From: Siphonodentalium dalli
Lineage: Eukaryota; Mollusca; Scaphopoda; Gadilida; Siphonodentaliidae
Length of the DNA stretch: 64,000 nt
Assembly: GCA_032622095.1 (NCBI GenBank)
Contig: CP136066.1
Span: 42,111,835 to 42,175,834, forward strand
Direction: 5' to 3'
The notes under the pieces were generated by a model that did not search any database, was not told where the DNA came from, and saw only the letters and a list, made by a program, of their open reading frames with translations. Positions 54,301-64,000 of this stretch are shown one piece after another. Every line of letters begins with the position of its first letter. Position 1 is the first letter of the stretch. The position numbers and the translations under genes were made by a program.

Positions 54301-55269
54301 AGATATTACATAAAAGGATATTGTCATCACCAACATCATCACCATCATCATTACCACCACCATCATCAACAACATCATCACAACTACCATCATCATCATC
54401 AGCACCACCATCATCAACAACAACATCACCACCACCATCACCATAATCAGCACCACCCCATCACAATCAATGCTTTATTCGCTCATCTAAGTTATTACAT
54501 AAAATGATATTGTCACCAGCATCACCATCAACAACACTTATTACATAATAGGATATGGCATATGCATCATCATCACCACCACCATAACCACCACATCGTC
54601 ATCACCACCACCACATCATCAACACCACCTCATCGCGATCAAAGCATTATTCGCTCATCTACGTTATTAGGAAAAAGGATATTGTCATCAGCATCACCAA
54701 CATCATCAGCAGCAACATAATCACCACCACCATCATCACCACCATCATCATCACCACCATCATCAGCACCATCTCATCCAATCCTTTATTCGCTCATCTA
54801 AGTTACTACATTAAGAATATTGTCATCACCATCACCATCATCAACAACATCATCAATATCACCATCACCACCATCATCACCATCAACAACATCATTACCA
54901 TCATCACCACCATCATCACCATCAACAACATCATTACCATCACCACTACCATCATCAGCACCACTCCATCCCGATCAATGTTTTATTGCATAATAGGATA
55001 TTGTCATCATCGTCGTCATCATCATCATCACCACCACCATCAGAAATATCACATCCCATCCCATCACAATCAAGGCTTTATTCGCTCGTCCAACATAAAA
55101 GGATTTTGGCATCTGCATCATCATCATCATCATCACCACCACCACCACCACGTCATCATCATCATCATCGTCGGCATTACCATCAAGAATAAGAAGAATA
55201 ACAACAACAACTTCATCGGCAGTCATCATCGCCATCGTCGTAGTCATCATCGCCATCATAAACGATGAC

Positions 55270-55730
55270 TCAGTTCGCTAATATACTGCTAAGAAAACAC
55301 ATCGTACGCACATTAATAAGAGGACCCGCGGTCTATTAATGAGTGCAGTGGCACCCTTGGGAACATGCTGGTAATAACACATATTTCACACATAACCATT
55401 TTGCAATCACGCCACAGAATATACACTTTTGCAGTCAATTGTTGCAAAATTGAGCATGTTAGTGACATTATCACCTTTTAATCTCTTCCACGATGCACAT
55501 GATTCATACTCCCTTGTGTTTGTACCCGATGGCTTCGGGTAACCGATTGCGTAACAAGAAACACCTGCTGAGAATGAGGGGTTCGTTTTAGACGGTTGAT
55601 GATTTCTACAGCATGAAGAATGTTGAAACATGCATTACGGTATTTCCATCAACATTATACCAGTCATCATTAATTCGCTCGAGAACTTAGTCAGAATCTT
55701 ATCACAATTCCCGGGGGGGGGGCCTGTTTT
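55270..55730. other. No feature seen
   Basis: Non-coding sequence between the satellite and a SINE. No follistatin-gene exon with a Cys-rich or signal-peptide pattern was found here. Confidence 0.4.
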
Positions 55731-55732
55731 TC

Positions 55733-56010
55733 AGTCGGTAATGTCCAATGTGCATCCGGCCGTCGTGAGCCGCCCATGCATCGCTGGAGAAGTTGGTTCC
55801 AATCCCGAAAGGCGCAGTATGTACTGGGGTAACAAGATTCATGTATCTGGGCAAGAAGTATAAGTTGCTTTCCGGGGGTCCGTGGTTTCTACGTGCAGTG
55901 ATTTCCTGGTAAAATTAACCCTCTGGTGGGTTTTCCTCCTACCGTATAACTGAGAACGTCGTGAAACGTCGCTGAAACAACGATAAACTCCAATAAACCA
56001 ACACCAGCAT
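55733..56010 (+). mobile_element. tRNA-derived SINE
   Basis: A Pol III B-box match GGTTCCAATCC (55795-55805) is followed about 40 bp later by TCTGGGCAAGAAGTATAAG, then by GGTGGGTTTTCCTCCTACCG and a tail AACTCCAATAAACCAACACC. These body phrases are typical of SINEs widespread in invertebrates. The A box is not clear, so the 5' end is decayed. A fragment CTTCCAATCCCGAAAG also occurs at 56226. Confidence 0.6.
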
Positions 56011-56059
56011 AATTCCCTCCGCCTCAGGACATCACTACACGTAGTAACCACGACCACCC

Positions 56060-56136
56060 TATGTGAGACTCGCATATATAAGAGAATGCATTGGCACAGT
56101 GTTTTCGAAAAATTTCAGGAAGCTCCAGTCATGGAA
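56060..56136. mobile_element. MITE X3, right end fragment
   Basis: GACTCGCATATATAAGAGAA, GCATTGGCACAG, then GAAGCTCCAGTCATGGAAGGG before TTAA. Right half-hairpin and terminus of family X. Confidence 0.65.
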
Positions 56137-56139
56137 GGG

Positions 56140-57340
56140 TTAAAGATGTGTTCAAGGGTCCAGGCTGATGTTACGAACCTGTTTTACATTTTATTTATAT
56201 GATAAATATAAATAACGTGTTTTTGCTTCCAATCCCGAAAGAAGTACTGTAAAAAAGATGATGTTTTTTCTGTGCATTTATTTCATATCATATCGTTTCG
56301 ACGCTTTAGAGGGACTCGGATACACTCAAATTATATTGTAAAAGTGCACGGATGGCCTCCGTTATAGGTTATATATTTGGAAATAACATTTACCAAATTA
56401 TGAACATGTCCTCAAGAATACGCTACTATATAGTATAGTATAATGATGGTATGAAAGGATATTATCCACAAAACACACTTTGTGTGAGCCGAGCATTTGT
56501 TTATAAACAGCACGTAAATAGTGAGCGATAAGCAAAACACACCGTGGTGGGTTTTTTTAGGAGCGTGATTCACGGTGACACATTCAAAACCGAAATCTTC
56601 AAGTTGAGGGGCAAGGTGCATAATAGCTACAGGAATGGACGTGCCATCTCCCCATCACTCAGGGTCGTAGATAGCTGGTTATCTCCTCACTACCACTCAG
56701 AGGCGTATATAGCTGGAGGAATCGACGTACCATCTCCCCACCATTCAGGGGCGTGGCTAGAGGAATCGACGTACCATCTCCCCATCACGCAGGGGGCGTG
56801 GCTAGAGGGTCGTCACCCCATCGATCAGGTACGTAACTGGCGGGTCTTTGTCTTTGGGTGTCCAACTTAGAACTTGGCCGAAAATTCAAACTCTTGGAAT
56901 TTTCAATTACACCCCTTCTGTGTCGTAAGTTTCCAACTGATACCCTACACTTAACATTCTACTGACGGTGTTTTTTCCGATGGAATGGTTGCACGGCCAC
57001 TAAGTGGTTTACCGACCTGCCACCTGATGCTACAGACATTGTGATTTCTCCTACACCTGTCGTATACCGTGATAACGATTCTAACAGCACACATCGGCTA
57101 GTGTGATTATTCGTGTAAGTACAATATTTGGATAGTGTGATTGCTTAATTGCCAGACTGGAGGTTTTCATGTGATTGAAGACCACCAAGAATAATAAGCG
57201 TGGCTGGAATGCATGTTGTATGTGTTGGTTTATATAAGAAGGATCGGTTGGTTTGGCCAAGAGTTTGCATTACAATAACCTGTAAATTGTGTTGTTTACT
57301 TTATCGGGAATATGGTTCGCGCTGCCGGTGCAAAATGTAC
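56140..57340. other. Non-coding; short duplicated GGAATCGACGTACCATCTCC
   Basis: Three to four related phrases (GGAATGGACGTGCCATCTCC, GGAATCGACGTACCATCTCC twice) at 56632, 56716 and 56762 with CGTGGCTAGAGG form a small degenerate tandem repeat of ~45-70 bp. No gene supported. Confidence 0.5.
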
Positions 57341-57342
57341 CA

Positions 57343-57478
57343 ATGGCAAAACATATTTCCATTTGGCAAAAAATATTTTCATTTCGCAAAACAATATTTT
57401 AATTTGGCAAAAAATATTTTAATTCGGCAAAATATATTTTCATTTGGCAATCAATATTTTCATTTGGCAAAACATTTG
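57343..57478 (+). repeat. ~20-bp tandem repeat ATTTGGCAAAAAATATTTT
   Basis: About seven units of ATTTGGCAAAAAATATTTTA with single-base variants; ends in GGCAAAACATTTGGCAAAT. Confidence 0.9.
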
Positions 57479-57489
57479 GCAAATGGATT

Positions 57490-58070
57490 TTTAATAATTT
57501 GGTGTGAACTATCTAGTCATTTAACACAAACGAAAGTAGATTATCCGTTACGCGTGTGCCGACAATATGACAAATATAAGCAAGGTGAAACCTGATCAAC
57601 AAATATATCAGCCTGGCGGTCAGCAATGATATGTCGATAGCGATATGTAATCTTCTTAATTTTCACAAACAGAAATACTTTCTTTCTGTTATATCAAACT
57701 TTCATCAAATAGTTGAACAACCGTAGTTAGATATGAGTCAGAACAAAAACAAATTCTGTAAAGTTTTCATTGAAGCTGGTGTATGAGTGACTTGGAGGCC
57801 ATCAATGTATATTTCATCCCGATTCGGGAATAGACCCACAAGGATCATTGAGCATGGTGTATTTTTAGTGACAGAAAACAAAAAATATACACAATATCTT
57901 CTAAATCCATCGACACCAAGGATAGCCAAGTCCTTATGCAGATTTATTAAAGTGGCATACGAGCTTAGTGTGACATTGGAATAACTATAGAAATATGATG
58001 CCATATGATATAGTGTCAGTTTACGACACAGCCATATATATAATAATATGTATAAACACTCTCCTATATG
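57490..58070. other. Unassigned; open frames on both strands at 57738-58004
   Basis: A minus-strand frame of 88 codons ends with DEIYIDGLQVTHTPASMK, and a plus-strand frame of 65 codons overlaps it. Neither shows a recognised domain. Low confidence that either is coding. Confidence 0.25.
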
Positions 58071-58072
58071 TA

Positions 58073-58583
58073 CACTGTAAAGAACCCACCGTAATTTTTA
58101 CGGTAGAGTACCGGCAGCTCAGTTGCCAGTAGTCTATGGTATAATTTACAGTATACCGTATATTCTACTACCGTGTAATTATACCATAATACCGTCAAAT
58201 ATACAGTACACCGTATATTCCACTACCGTATAATTATAAAATTATACCGTCAAATATACAGTACACCGTATATTCCACTACCGTATAAGCATACAAACAT
58301 GCTCAATGGTTGATTGAAATTTGGCCGTAAATGGCGTAATGGCTAAAATTATACAAAACCTTGACAAACACACTAAGAACAACCCAACAACTGTTTTTTT
58401 CGCAACGATTGACTAACACACGACTTCACAATCCGAGAAAATGGCGTCGGCGATCAGACTCTTCCCAAAATACATAGCGCGTGCACGCGCCATTAACAGT
58501 ATTACCGTAAATATAGATATTACCGTACATACCGTTAAATTAACGGTATTCTACCGTTGAAAATACGGCTGTTTAATACAGTG
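58073..58583. mobile_element. MITE W (CACTG ends, ACCGTA-rich)
   Basis: CACTGTAAAG... to ...TAATACAGTG with TA on both flanks (58071-58072, 58584-58585). The arms are rich in ACCGTA/TACGGT, and a ~65-bp unit (ACAGTACACCGTATATTCCA) is tandemly repeated near 58150-58290. Termini of this kind occur in many animal non-autonomous DNA elements; the superfamily is not settled here. Confidence 0.75.
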
Positions 58584-58589
58584 TATATG

Positions 58590-59155
58590 TACACCCCAAT
58601 TCCCTGTACTATTCCGTACTCAAAGTCCCCAAATGTTTTCTTTTTTCGTATATATTATACAATTTGTAATTAAAGTTTATTTATTTACTTATTTATAATT
58701 TAATTATTATTTGTATCACATTATGTTATTACGTTTTATATTTAGATCACACTGAATGGTTGGCCATTATCCAATAAACAATTGAATTGTATATCATCTG
58801 TGGTTGACTCACTTTGAGTGAGTATTTTCACTATATAACTATGATTTATCCCAATAATACCAATGGTAAACGCAATGTAAATGCAATGTCACGATTTCGA
58901 TTTGTTTCGTTCCGTTGATTTGCATATATCCGCTTATTTTTGTGACACCATCCCCTACCTGTCGCGTTTAATCAGTATATTAGTATACGCACGAGAGAAG
59001 AGCACATGGTTTAATCAGTGTATAAGTACACGCACGGAAGAAAAGCATATGGTTTTGCGGCACTTCCAACTCGGTGCGAAACATTGCGGATATATTGGTC
59101 ACATAAATAATCACAGTTTGTTTCAGCGCGCGATGTTTGATAATAAAGCCTCGTA
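58590..59155. other. No feature seen
   Basis: AT-rich non-coding sequence; the two ~96-codon frames at 58881-59237 lie on opposite strands over the same DNA and show no domain. Confidence 0.4.
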
Positions 59156-59160
59156 TAAAC

Positions 59161-59617
59161 ATCAAGCCTGAGTTTAGTGTGCCTGTCATTTGCAGAATGA
59201 GGTCCACAGAGGGTGAATTAGTGACGCTATTCCGCATAGCCGGCTAGCGTCACCTTATGTGGACCTCATTATGCATGGCCTAATCTGCTTGTGAGACATA
59301 GACTAAGATTAAAGTTTCCAAATGGTGAATATTGTGATGTACACCCATTGGGAACCTCGATTATGCAATGTGTGTCGTCTGCCAATTTGGGGATATAGAG
59401 AAACTAAACTTACAAAGAAATATAATCCATGTGAAGAAGTTTCTATAGAAATTTGATAATAAAGAAACTTTCCAGAGAAGATGAGGCCTAAGCGGAATGA
59501 GGTCCCCAGAGGGTGAATTTAGTGATGCTAGCCCTCTATGCGGGATAGCGTCAATAAATTCACCCTCTGGGGACCTCATTTTGCAAATGACAGGCTCACT
59601 AAACTCAGGCCTGCATC
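59161..59617. mobile_element. Foldback element A4, complete
   Basis: Ends CATCAAGCCTGAGTTTAGTG and CACTAAACTCAGGCCTG are inverted. Each carries a hairpin (about 59195-59274 and 59494-59585) built on GAGGTCCCCAGAGGGTGAAT. The middle holds GGGGATATAGAGAAACTAAA. The best-preserved member of the family. Confidence 0.8.
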
Positions 59618-59715
59618 TTGCCCATATCGGAAGTTCACACTTTAATTGAATTTCCATTCTGTGTAAAACGTATAGCTTTATAATTATGGGTTACGCACAC
59701 CGGGATATAACCTTA

Positions 59716-60070
59716 AGCTAGCCACACATGCTTGCGTATGCGTATGGTGCGCTGCGTTATTTTTATCGCATGCGATTGTCGGACGGAAAATAAAAAAGAA
59801 ATGCACGGGCACCCACACATGCATGCGGTTCCGATGCGAAACTATTCTGACGCTCCGAATGCCTCCGATTTTTATCGGACCGAAAATACTCGTATTTTCC
59901 ATCCGATAGAAATCGTCGCTCCGTTTGGGTTCGCATGTAAATCCATGGTGAAGTGACTGAAACGATCACTATCGGACAACGTTCGCATGACCCCAACGGC
60001 ACGATGAACGGATCCGACGAACGGGTCCGATTATTTTCGCTTACGCATATGCAAGCATGTGTGGCTAGCT
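59716..60070. mobile_element. Element P (AGCTAGCCACACATGC ends)
   Basis: Left AGCTAGCCACACATGCTTGC and right GCAAGCATGTGTGGCTAGCT are inverted copies. Inside, GCATGCGATTGTCGGACGG and TTCGGTCCGATAAAAATCGG-type sequence give further stems. GC-richer than its surroundings. A single copy in this window. Confidence 0.8.
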
Positions 60071-60074
60071 AGCT

Positions 60075-60358
60075 TTGTGTGACCCACATTATGTGAGTAG
60101 AGGGGGGGTGCCCTATAGCAGAAGAGTCCACAAAAGAGGTACCATGTCTTACCCACCGGAAGCTGACATACGCTAATGATAGGTAGAGCACTCTGCTGTA
60201 TAGGCAGTTTCTGATATAGTCATAAAGAATAGGAAAATAAAAGATAGCAGAAACCCAAAGAATACATACAGATTTTGTGTTATGATTTATGTTTCATAAT
60301 AAGAATCTAGTCCAATACTTGGACGTAAAGCATGCAGCTAGTGGAATTCCCTAGCTGC
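60075..60358. other. No feature seen
   Basis: Short AT-rich spacer between element P and MITE C3 with no recognised feature. Confidence 0.4.
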
Positions 60359-60363
60359 TTTAA

Positions 60364-60755
60364 CCCTTTACCCAACAGAACGGCCCTGTGCCAATGCATT
60401 CTCTTATATATGCGAGTCGACCATAGGTCGCCTCGCATATATAAGAGAATGCATTGGCTTAACACATTAAAAATTATAAAATTGTTAAAGAATGTAAGAA
60501 AAAATGGTAAAAAGTGTTAAAAAAAGATTTTTTTTAGGCCAATGCATTCTCTTATATATGCGAGGCGACCTATGGTCGACTCGCATATATAAGAGAATGC
60601 ATTGGCACAGGGCATAACTGTAACTATCACAATGTGATCAAGGAGCCGGTTCCAATGATATCCATATTTGTATGGTTCTATTGAGACAGACCGAAGATAT
60701 TTTAGGCTGTTGAAGCTTTATTTGGCCGGTTTTGGCCGGTTTGTTGGGTAAAGGG
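60364..60755 (-). mobile_element. MITE C3, complete, sharing TTAA with H3
   Basis: TTAA at 60360-60363 and 60756-60759. Ends CCCTTTACCCAACAGAACG and TTTGTTGGGTAAAGGG. Hairpins at about 60388-60456 and 60538-60606. The right TTAA directly starts element H3. Confidence 0.9.
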
Positions 60756-60839
60756 TTAAAGGGGGACTGTACTAACATTTCATGCATGTATTTGAGGGAT
60801 TTGTTTAGCCTGAAGTAATTACAAGAACAAGAACCTTAA

Positions 60840-61312
60840 AGGTACCCAATCCGATCAGACGGTCCCCATATCATCAAGTTACAACAACAACAACAACAAC
60901 AACATTTCTTCAAAATACGCTTTAGTTATCAGAATCGATTAATTGCAACAAAATAATCCTAACCACTGTCAACTATGGTACATGTATCAAATTTCCAAAA
61001 ACGTGTTATTTATTAACATGTTGTTCAACGAAATATGGCCGTATTACCACTTGAGTATCACGAAATTTTGACGTATTACCATTTGATTTTAGAGTTATCC
61101 ATCTTCATCCGCAATTTTGTCCGAGACCGACCGTTTGACAACGTTTTCCGGCCAAAAATAATTGCATGTCTCGAGAAATAACAAACTTCAAAAATCGATA
61201 TCTGATCACTCTGAGCTTTGATGGGTGGGTTCCTCGACTAGAATCAAATATTTTTACACCCGATGCCAAAGAAATAGTAATTTAGGAGCGCGTTAATTCA
61301 GATAATGCACCT
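60840..61312. mobile_element. MITE G4, complete
   Basis: TTAA at 60836-60839 and 61313-61316. AGGTACCCAATCCGATCAGA at the left and CAGATAATGCACCT at the right. It contains (CAA)7 at 60884-60904 and the family block CTCTGAGCTTTGATGGGTGG. Confidence 0.75.
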
Positions 61313-61717
61313 TTAACCCTAGTGTGAGTACGGGAATACAAATATATTACGGATGGCAGCAAAACCGGAATGCAATTAATAGAACGCTCGTTATCGAGAT
61401 ATTCCCGTTAAATTTTCAGGCAACTTTCTCAAATAAAATGTTACATTATATGCATGCTTGTCCCAGAAATGTATTAGTTTCATTGTATAGTCAGCGGGTG
61501 TCTTGAGTCGAGGCCTCGTATCGACACAAAGTTTTACCCGATGTGGGCCAAATGTTTTTGAATCCACTCCAATTAATTACACGGAACTTCGTAACTTAGT
61601 TTATGGGTTACGTCGTAAACTACATTTAAATTAATTTATTAAAATTATTAAAATTGATTTTATGATAATCTGTTAACCTGAACATTTACAGAAAACTCAA
61701 GTTAATTATTTGTCTAT

Positions 61718-62066
61718 TAATTATCGATATTAGATCGTTGTTGTTATCGATATTATATCGTTGTTGTTATCGATATTAGATCGTTGTTATTATCGATATT
61801 AGATCGTTGTTGTTATCGATATTATATCGTTGTTGTTATCGATATTAGATCGTTGTTATTATCGATATTAGATCGTTGTTGTTATCGATATTATATCGTT
61901 GTTGTTATCGATATTAGATCGTTGTTATTATCGATATTAGATCGTTGTTATTATCGATATTAGATCGTTGTTATTATCGATATTAGATCGTTGTTATTAT
62001 CGATATTAGATCGTTGTTATTATCGATATTAGATCGTTGTTATTATCGATATTAGATCGTTGTCGT
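61718..62066. repeat. 23-bp tandem array with a trimeric pattern
   Basis: About 15 units of TTATCGATATTAGATCGTTG plus TTG. At the left, three variants alternate in a fixed order of three (AGATCG..TTG, ATATCG..TTG, AGATCG..TTA), giving ~69-bp higher-order units repeated three times. The right part is a run of the last variant. The unit equals the complement of the subterminal sequence of H1/H2. Confidence 0.95.
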
Positions 62067-62171
62067 TACCTTTGAATTTATTGAAATTGGCGTACAGTCT
62101 CCCTTTAAGTCGAGTAAACTTTGACTAGATAGAACCCCGAATACATCTGTAAAACGTCAAGGCTCATTTAA

Positions 62172-62939
62172 CCATTTCTATACTAAATGGACTCTCCCAT
62201 TCGGTTATAAAGGTATACATTGGAACGATCTATTATCATTTTGAGGGGTGTTCATGTAATTAAAGCAGACGACATACATACGAAAGAAAAGATAATACAA
62301 GTGCAGAAGGATTAATATGTGCATTGGATGGAATATGGTCGTTTGTTAAACTTATAATCTGAACATTCCATAATGGCTACTCGTCAATGAGTATTTAGTA
62401 CACCACACTCTTAGAACAAATGTGTATAAATACTACACAATATGTGTTACATTTGATCTTAAACAAAATTGTGTAGAAATGCAACATGACATAAATGTGT
62501 CGGTGGAATTTTCTCAACATTGAATATGAGTGAATATCTGAGTATATTATATTTAATAGATGAGATATGTTCTATTTGAGATATAAACCTCGTAAAAGCT
62601 GCCATAATAAAAAATTGGCAGCTGCTTTAAAACATTGAGCTACACAATTATGTGTTGTTCAGTATTTACACAAACATAGTGTAAAACAAAGTTTAAAGCT
62701 GCTGCCAATTGTTTGTTCTGTGGTAGCCATTACGAGTTTTGTGTCTCCAATAGGACACATTTCATCTAATAACTATGATACACTCACATATTCAATCATA
62801 TTCAACATTGATGATATTCCACCGACACATTTAATAATTATATGTCATATGTCATTTCTACACAATTTTGTTTAAGATCAAATGTAACACATTTTGTGTA
62901 GTATTTATACACATTTGTTCTAAGAGTGCATGCGTACGG
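62172..62939. mobile_element. MITE I5, interrupted by F2
   Basis: TTAA at 62168-62171 and 62940-62943. The left end CCATTTCTATACTAAATGG, internal GCAGACGAC and CTACTCGTCAATGAGTATTT are followed by F2, then a short remainder ending GTACGG. Confidence 0.65.
62406..62928. mobile_element. MITE F2, complete
   Basis: 523 bp with CACTCTTAGAAC and GTTCTAAGAGTG ends, the same length as F1 and few differences. CA is present on both flanks (62404-62405, 62929-62930), so the target duplication is two bases. Confidence 0.9.
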
Positions 62940-62944
62940 TTAAA

Positions 62945-63685
62945 CGGATATGGGTCGTAAAAACCTGAAAGGTCATTATGTACATATCCCATTGCAAATT
63001 ATACCTAGCAATTCTCACTTGTCTCATTTTTGTGGATCAGGGGGTTAGCAGACACGAGATGTGCCCGTATAGGGTACGTTCATACACTCGCAAGTTTACA
63101 CGGTATGTTGTGAAGGCATTTCGTCGTAGAAAATGAAAGAATATGAAAGGAAACATCCATAAAAAATAACGACATGAGAAGTAAATATATATTCGGTGGT
63201 ATTCCTTAAAAATGTGTTCAAATACCTGTATGATTGATTCTTGCGAGATAATTGCATGCTATTTACAGGTTAATTTCGATAGCATCATTACAGGTGGAAC
63301 TACAGATAGGTTTTACATCTTAGCTGCCGTACAGTTTCGTGCATTGTATATGCATGTTTCCGTTCATATTCTGACACCATATGGTTTCCTACGATGAAAT
63401 TGAATGCCTGCAAACATATCGTGCAAACTTGATAGTGTGTGTACGAACCCTTATACGGACTTTTAAAGATGGCCTGTCCTACTTTAAACCATATATAGAA
63501 CCACAATATATAGGTGTTCTACACCCCCCCCCCCCCCCCGAAATGATTCGATCGACCCCATGATCCAATTAATACGGGGTATTGATGTCCATATATCGAA
63601 TTTCACAAGAGGAAGCTTTAACAAGTTTTACACTTTATAACTACTGGCCAGCAAGTATTAATTTTAGTCGTCAAAATTAATGGTT
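62945..63685. other. No feature seen
   Basis: Non-coding, with a C18 run near 63522-63539. No repeat family or gene recognised. Confidence 0.4.
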
Positions 63686-63687
63686 AA

Positions 63688-64000
63688 CCCTGTTTATATT
63701 AAAGCATCATTGATGAGTAGCTATCCCATAGAACATGTTCAGATAATAAGTTTAACCCTCTCTATACTAAAGCATCATTGGTGAGTAGTTATCCCATAGG
63801 AAATGTTCAGATAATAAGTTTAACCATCTCTATACTAAAGCATCAGTGATGAATAGTTATCACAGGAAATGTTCAGATAATAAGTTTAACCCTTTCTATA
63901 GTAAAGCATCATTGGTGAGTAGTTATCCCATAGGAAATGTTCAGATAATAAGTTTAACCTTCTCTATACTAAAGCATCATTGATGGGTAGTTACCCCATA
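63688..64000 (+). repeat. ~68-bp tandem array derived from family I ends, runs off the window
   Basis: At least 4.5 units of TTTAACCCTTTCTATACTAA, GCATCATTGATGAGTAGTTA, TCCCATAGGAAATGTTCAGA and TAATAAG. Each unit combines the I-family terminus with its AATGTTCAGATAATAAG block. The array continues beyond base 64000. Confidence 0.9.

Larger units (their letters stand above)
50638..55265. repeat. CAY-rich satellite with ~22 conserved cores
   Basis: A 4.6-kb array of (CAT/CAC/CAA)n blocks punctuated by a ~50-bp core: ATCCCGATCAATGC, TTATTCGCTCATCTAAGTTA, then TTAC(A/G)(A/T)AAAATGATATTGTC. Cores lie near 50785, 51320, 51428, 51561, 51730, 51891, 52078, 52247, 52430, 52610, 52838, 53052, 53238, 53523, 53795, 53887, 54281, 54473, 54647, 54786, 54977 and 55077. 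A second block (CTTATTACATAATAGGATAT) joins several units from 52140 on. The array would be in the intron upstream of the follistatin exon. Long His-, Ser- or Met-rich frames in it are artefacts of the triplets. Confidence 0.9.
60760..62104. mobile_element. Element H3, enlarged H-type element with G4 and a satellite inside
   Basis: TTAA at 60756-60759 and 62105-62108. Ends AGGGGGACTGTACTAAC and TTGGCGTACAGTCTCCCT, versions of the H1/H2 ends. The interior holds G4 and the 23-bp array, which together account for its 1.35-kb size against 583 bp for H1/H2. Confidence 0.6.

Noticed and set aside
58881-59237. Two ~90-codon frames on opposite strands
   Set aside because: Overlap each other and run into foldback A4; no domain or codon bias.

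Overview
The window looks like AT-rich, intron-sized, repeat-dominated nuclear DNA from a marine invertebrate animal. I could not place the phylum; a lophotrochozoan or invertebrate deuterostome would fit. The support is as follows: there are no bacterial-style genes or operons, one spliced exon encodes a secreted follistatin/Kazal domain, there is a tRNA-derived SINE, a broken LINE, a broken Ty3/Gypsy element, and several dozen short inverted-repeat (MITE-like) elements with TA or TTAA target sites. Real host coding sequence is sparse. The one confident host exon is the last exon of a secreted follistatin-domain protein on the minus strand (50190-50611). Three weaker coding candidates are a pair of tiny ORFs at 1305-1546 (one a 42-residue single-pass membrane peptide), an unassigned 106-residue ORF at 14419-14739 (minus), and a possible first exon with a good start context and splice donor at 22850-22867 (minus).

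Layout. 0-9 kb: foldback element A1, MITEs G1, O1 and D1, a J repeat, two copies of a 33-bp tandem repeat and a ~178-bp tandem repeat. 9-14 kb: a 560-bp inverted repeat, a 1.4-kb element with GGCGCGTACACATG ends, and a nest in which element L contains H1 and half a hairpin element. 14-24 kb: unassigned ORF, MITEs G2, I, B2, B6, C1, K1, element M2 and a 25-bp array. 24-26 kb: a Ty3/Gypsy integrase remnant ending in a 134-bp LTR. 29-33 kb: a CR1/Jockey-type LINE on the minus strand, split by two later insertions, M1 in the endonuclease and B3 in the reverse transcriptase. 34-49 kb: more MITEs, often nested or abutting (X1, C2, duplicated M copies, F1, O2|I2, B4, T1/T2 with H2 and D2 inside). 50-55 kb: the follistatin exon and, in the intron upstream of it, a 4.6-kb CAY-rich satellite with about 22 copies of a conserved core. 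55-64 kb: SINE, CACTG-ended MITE W, foldback A4, element P, C3|H3, F2 and two tandem arrays that visibly grew out of MITE sequence.

The most unusual structure is modular. One ~70-bp palindrome (GCCAATGCATTCTC...GAGAATGCATTGGC) occurs as a paired subterminal hairpin in at least three element families whose ends and target sites differ: B (TA, TGTGACCCGCC), C (TTAA, CCCTTTACCCAACA) and X (TTAA-like, CCCTTCCATGG). The same locus also shows neighbouring TTAA elements that share a single TTAA, and MITE ends that have turned into satellites. I found no CRISPR array, rRNA gene or secure tRNA gene.
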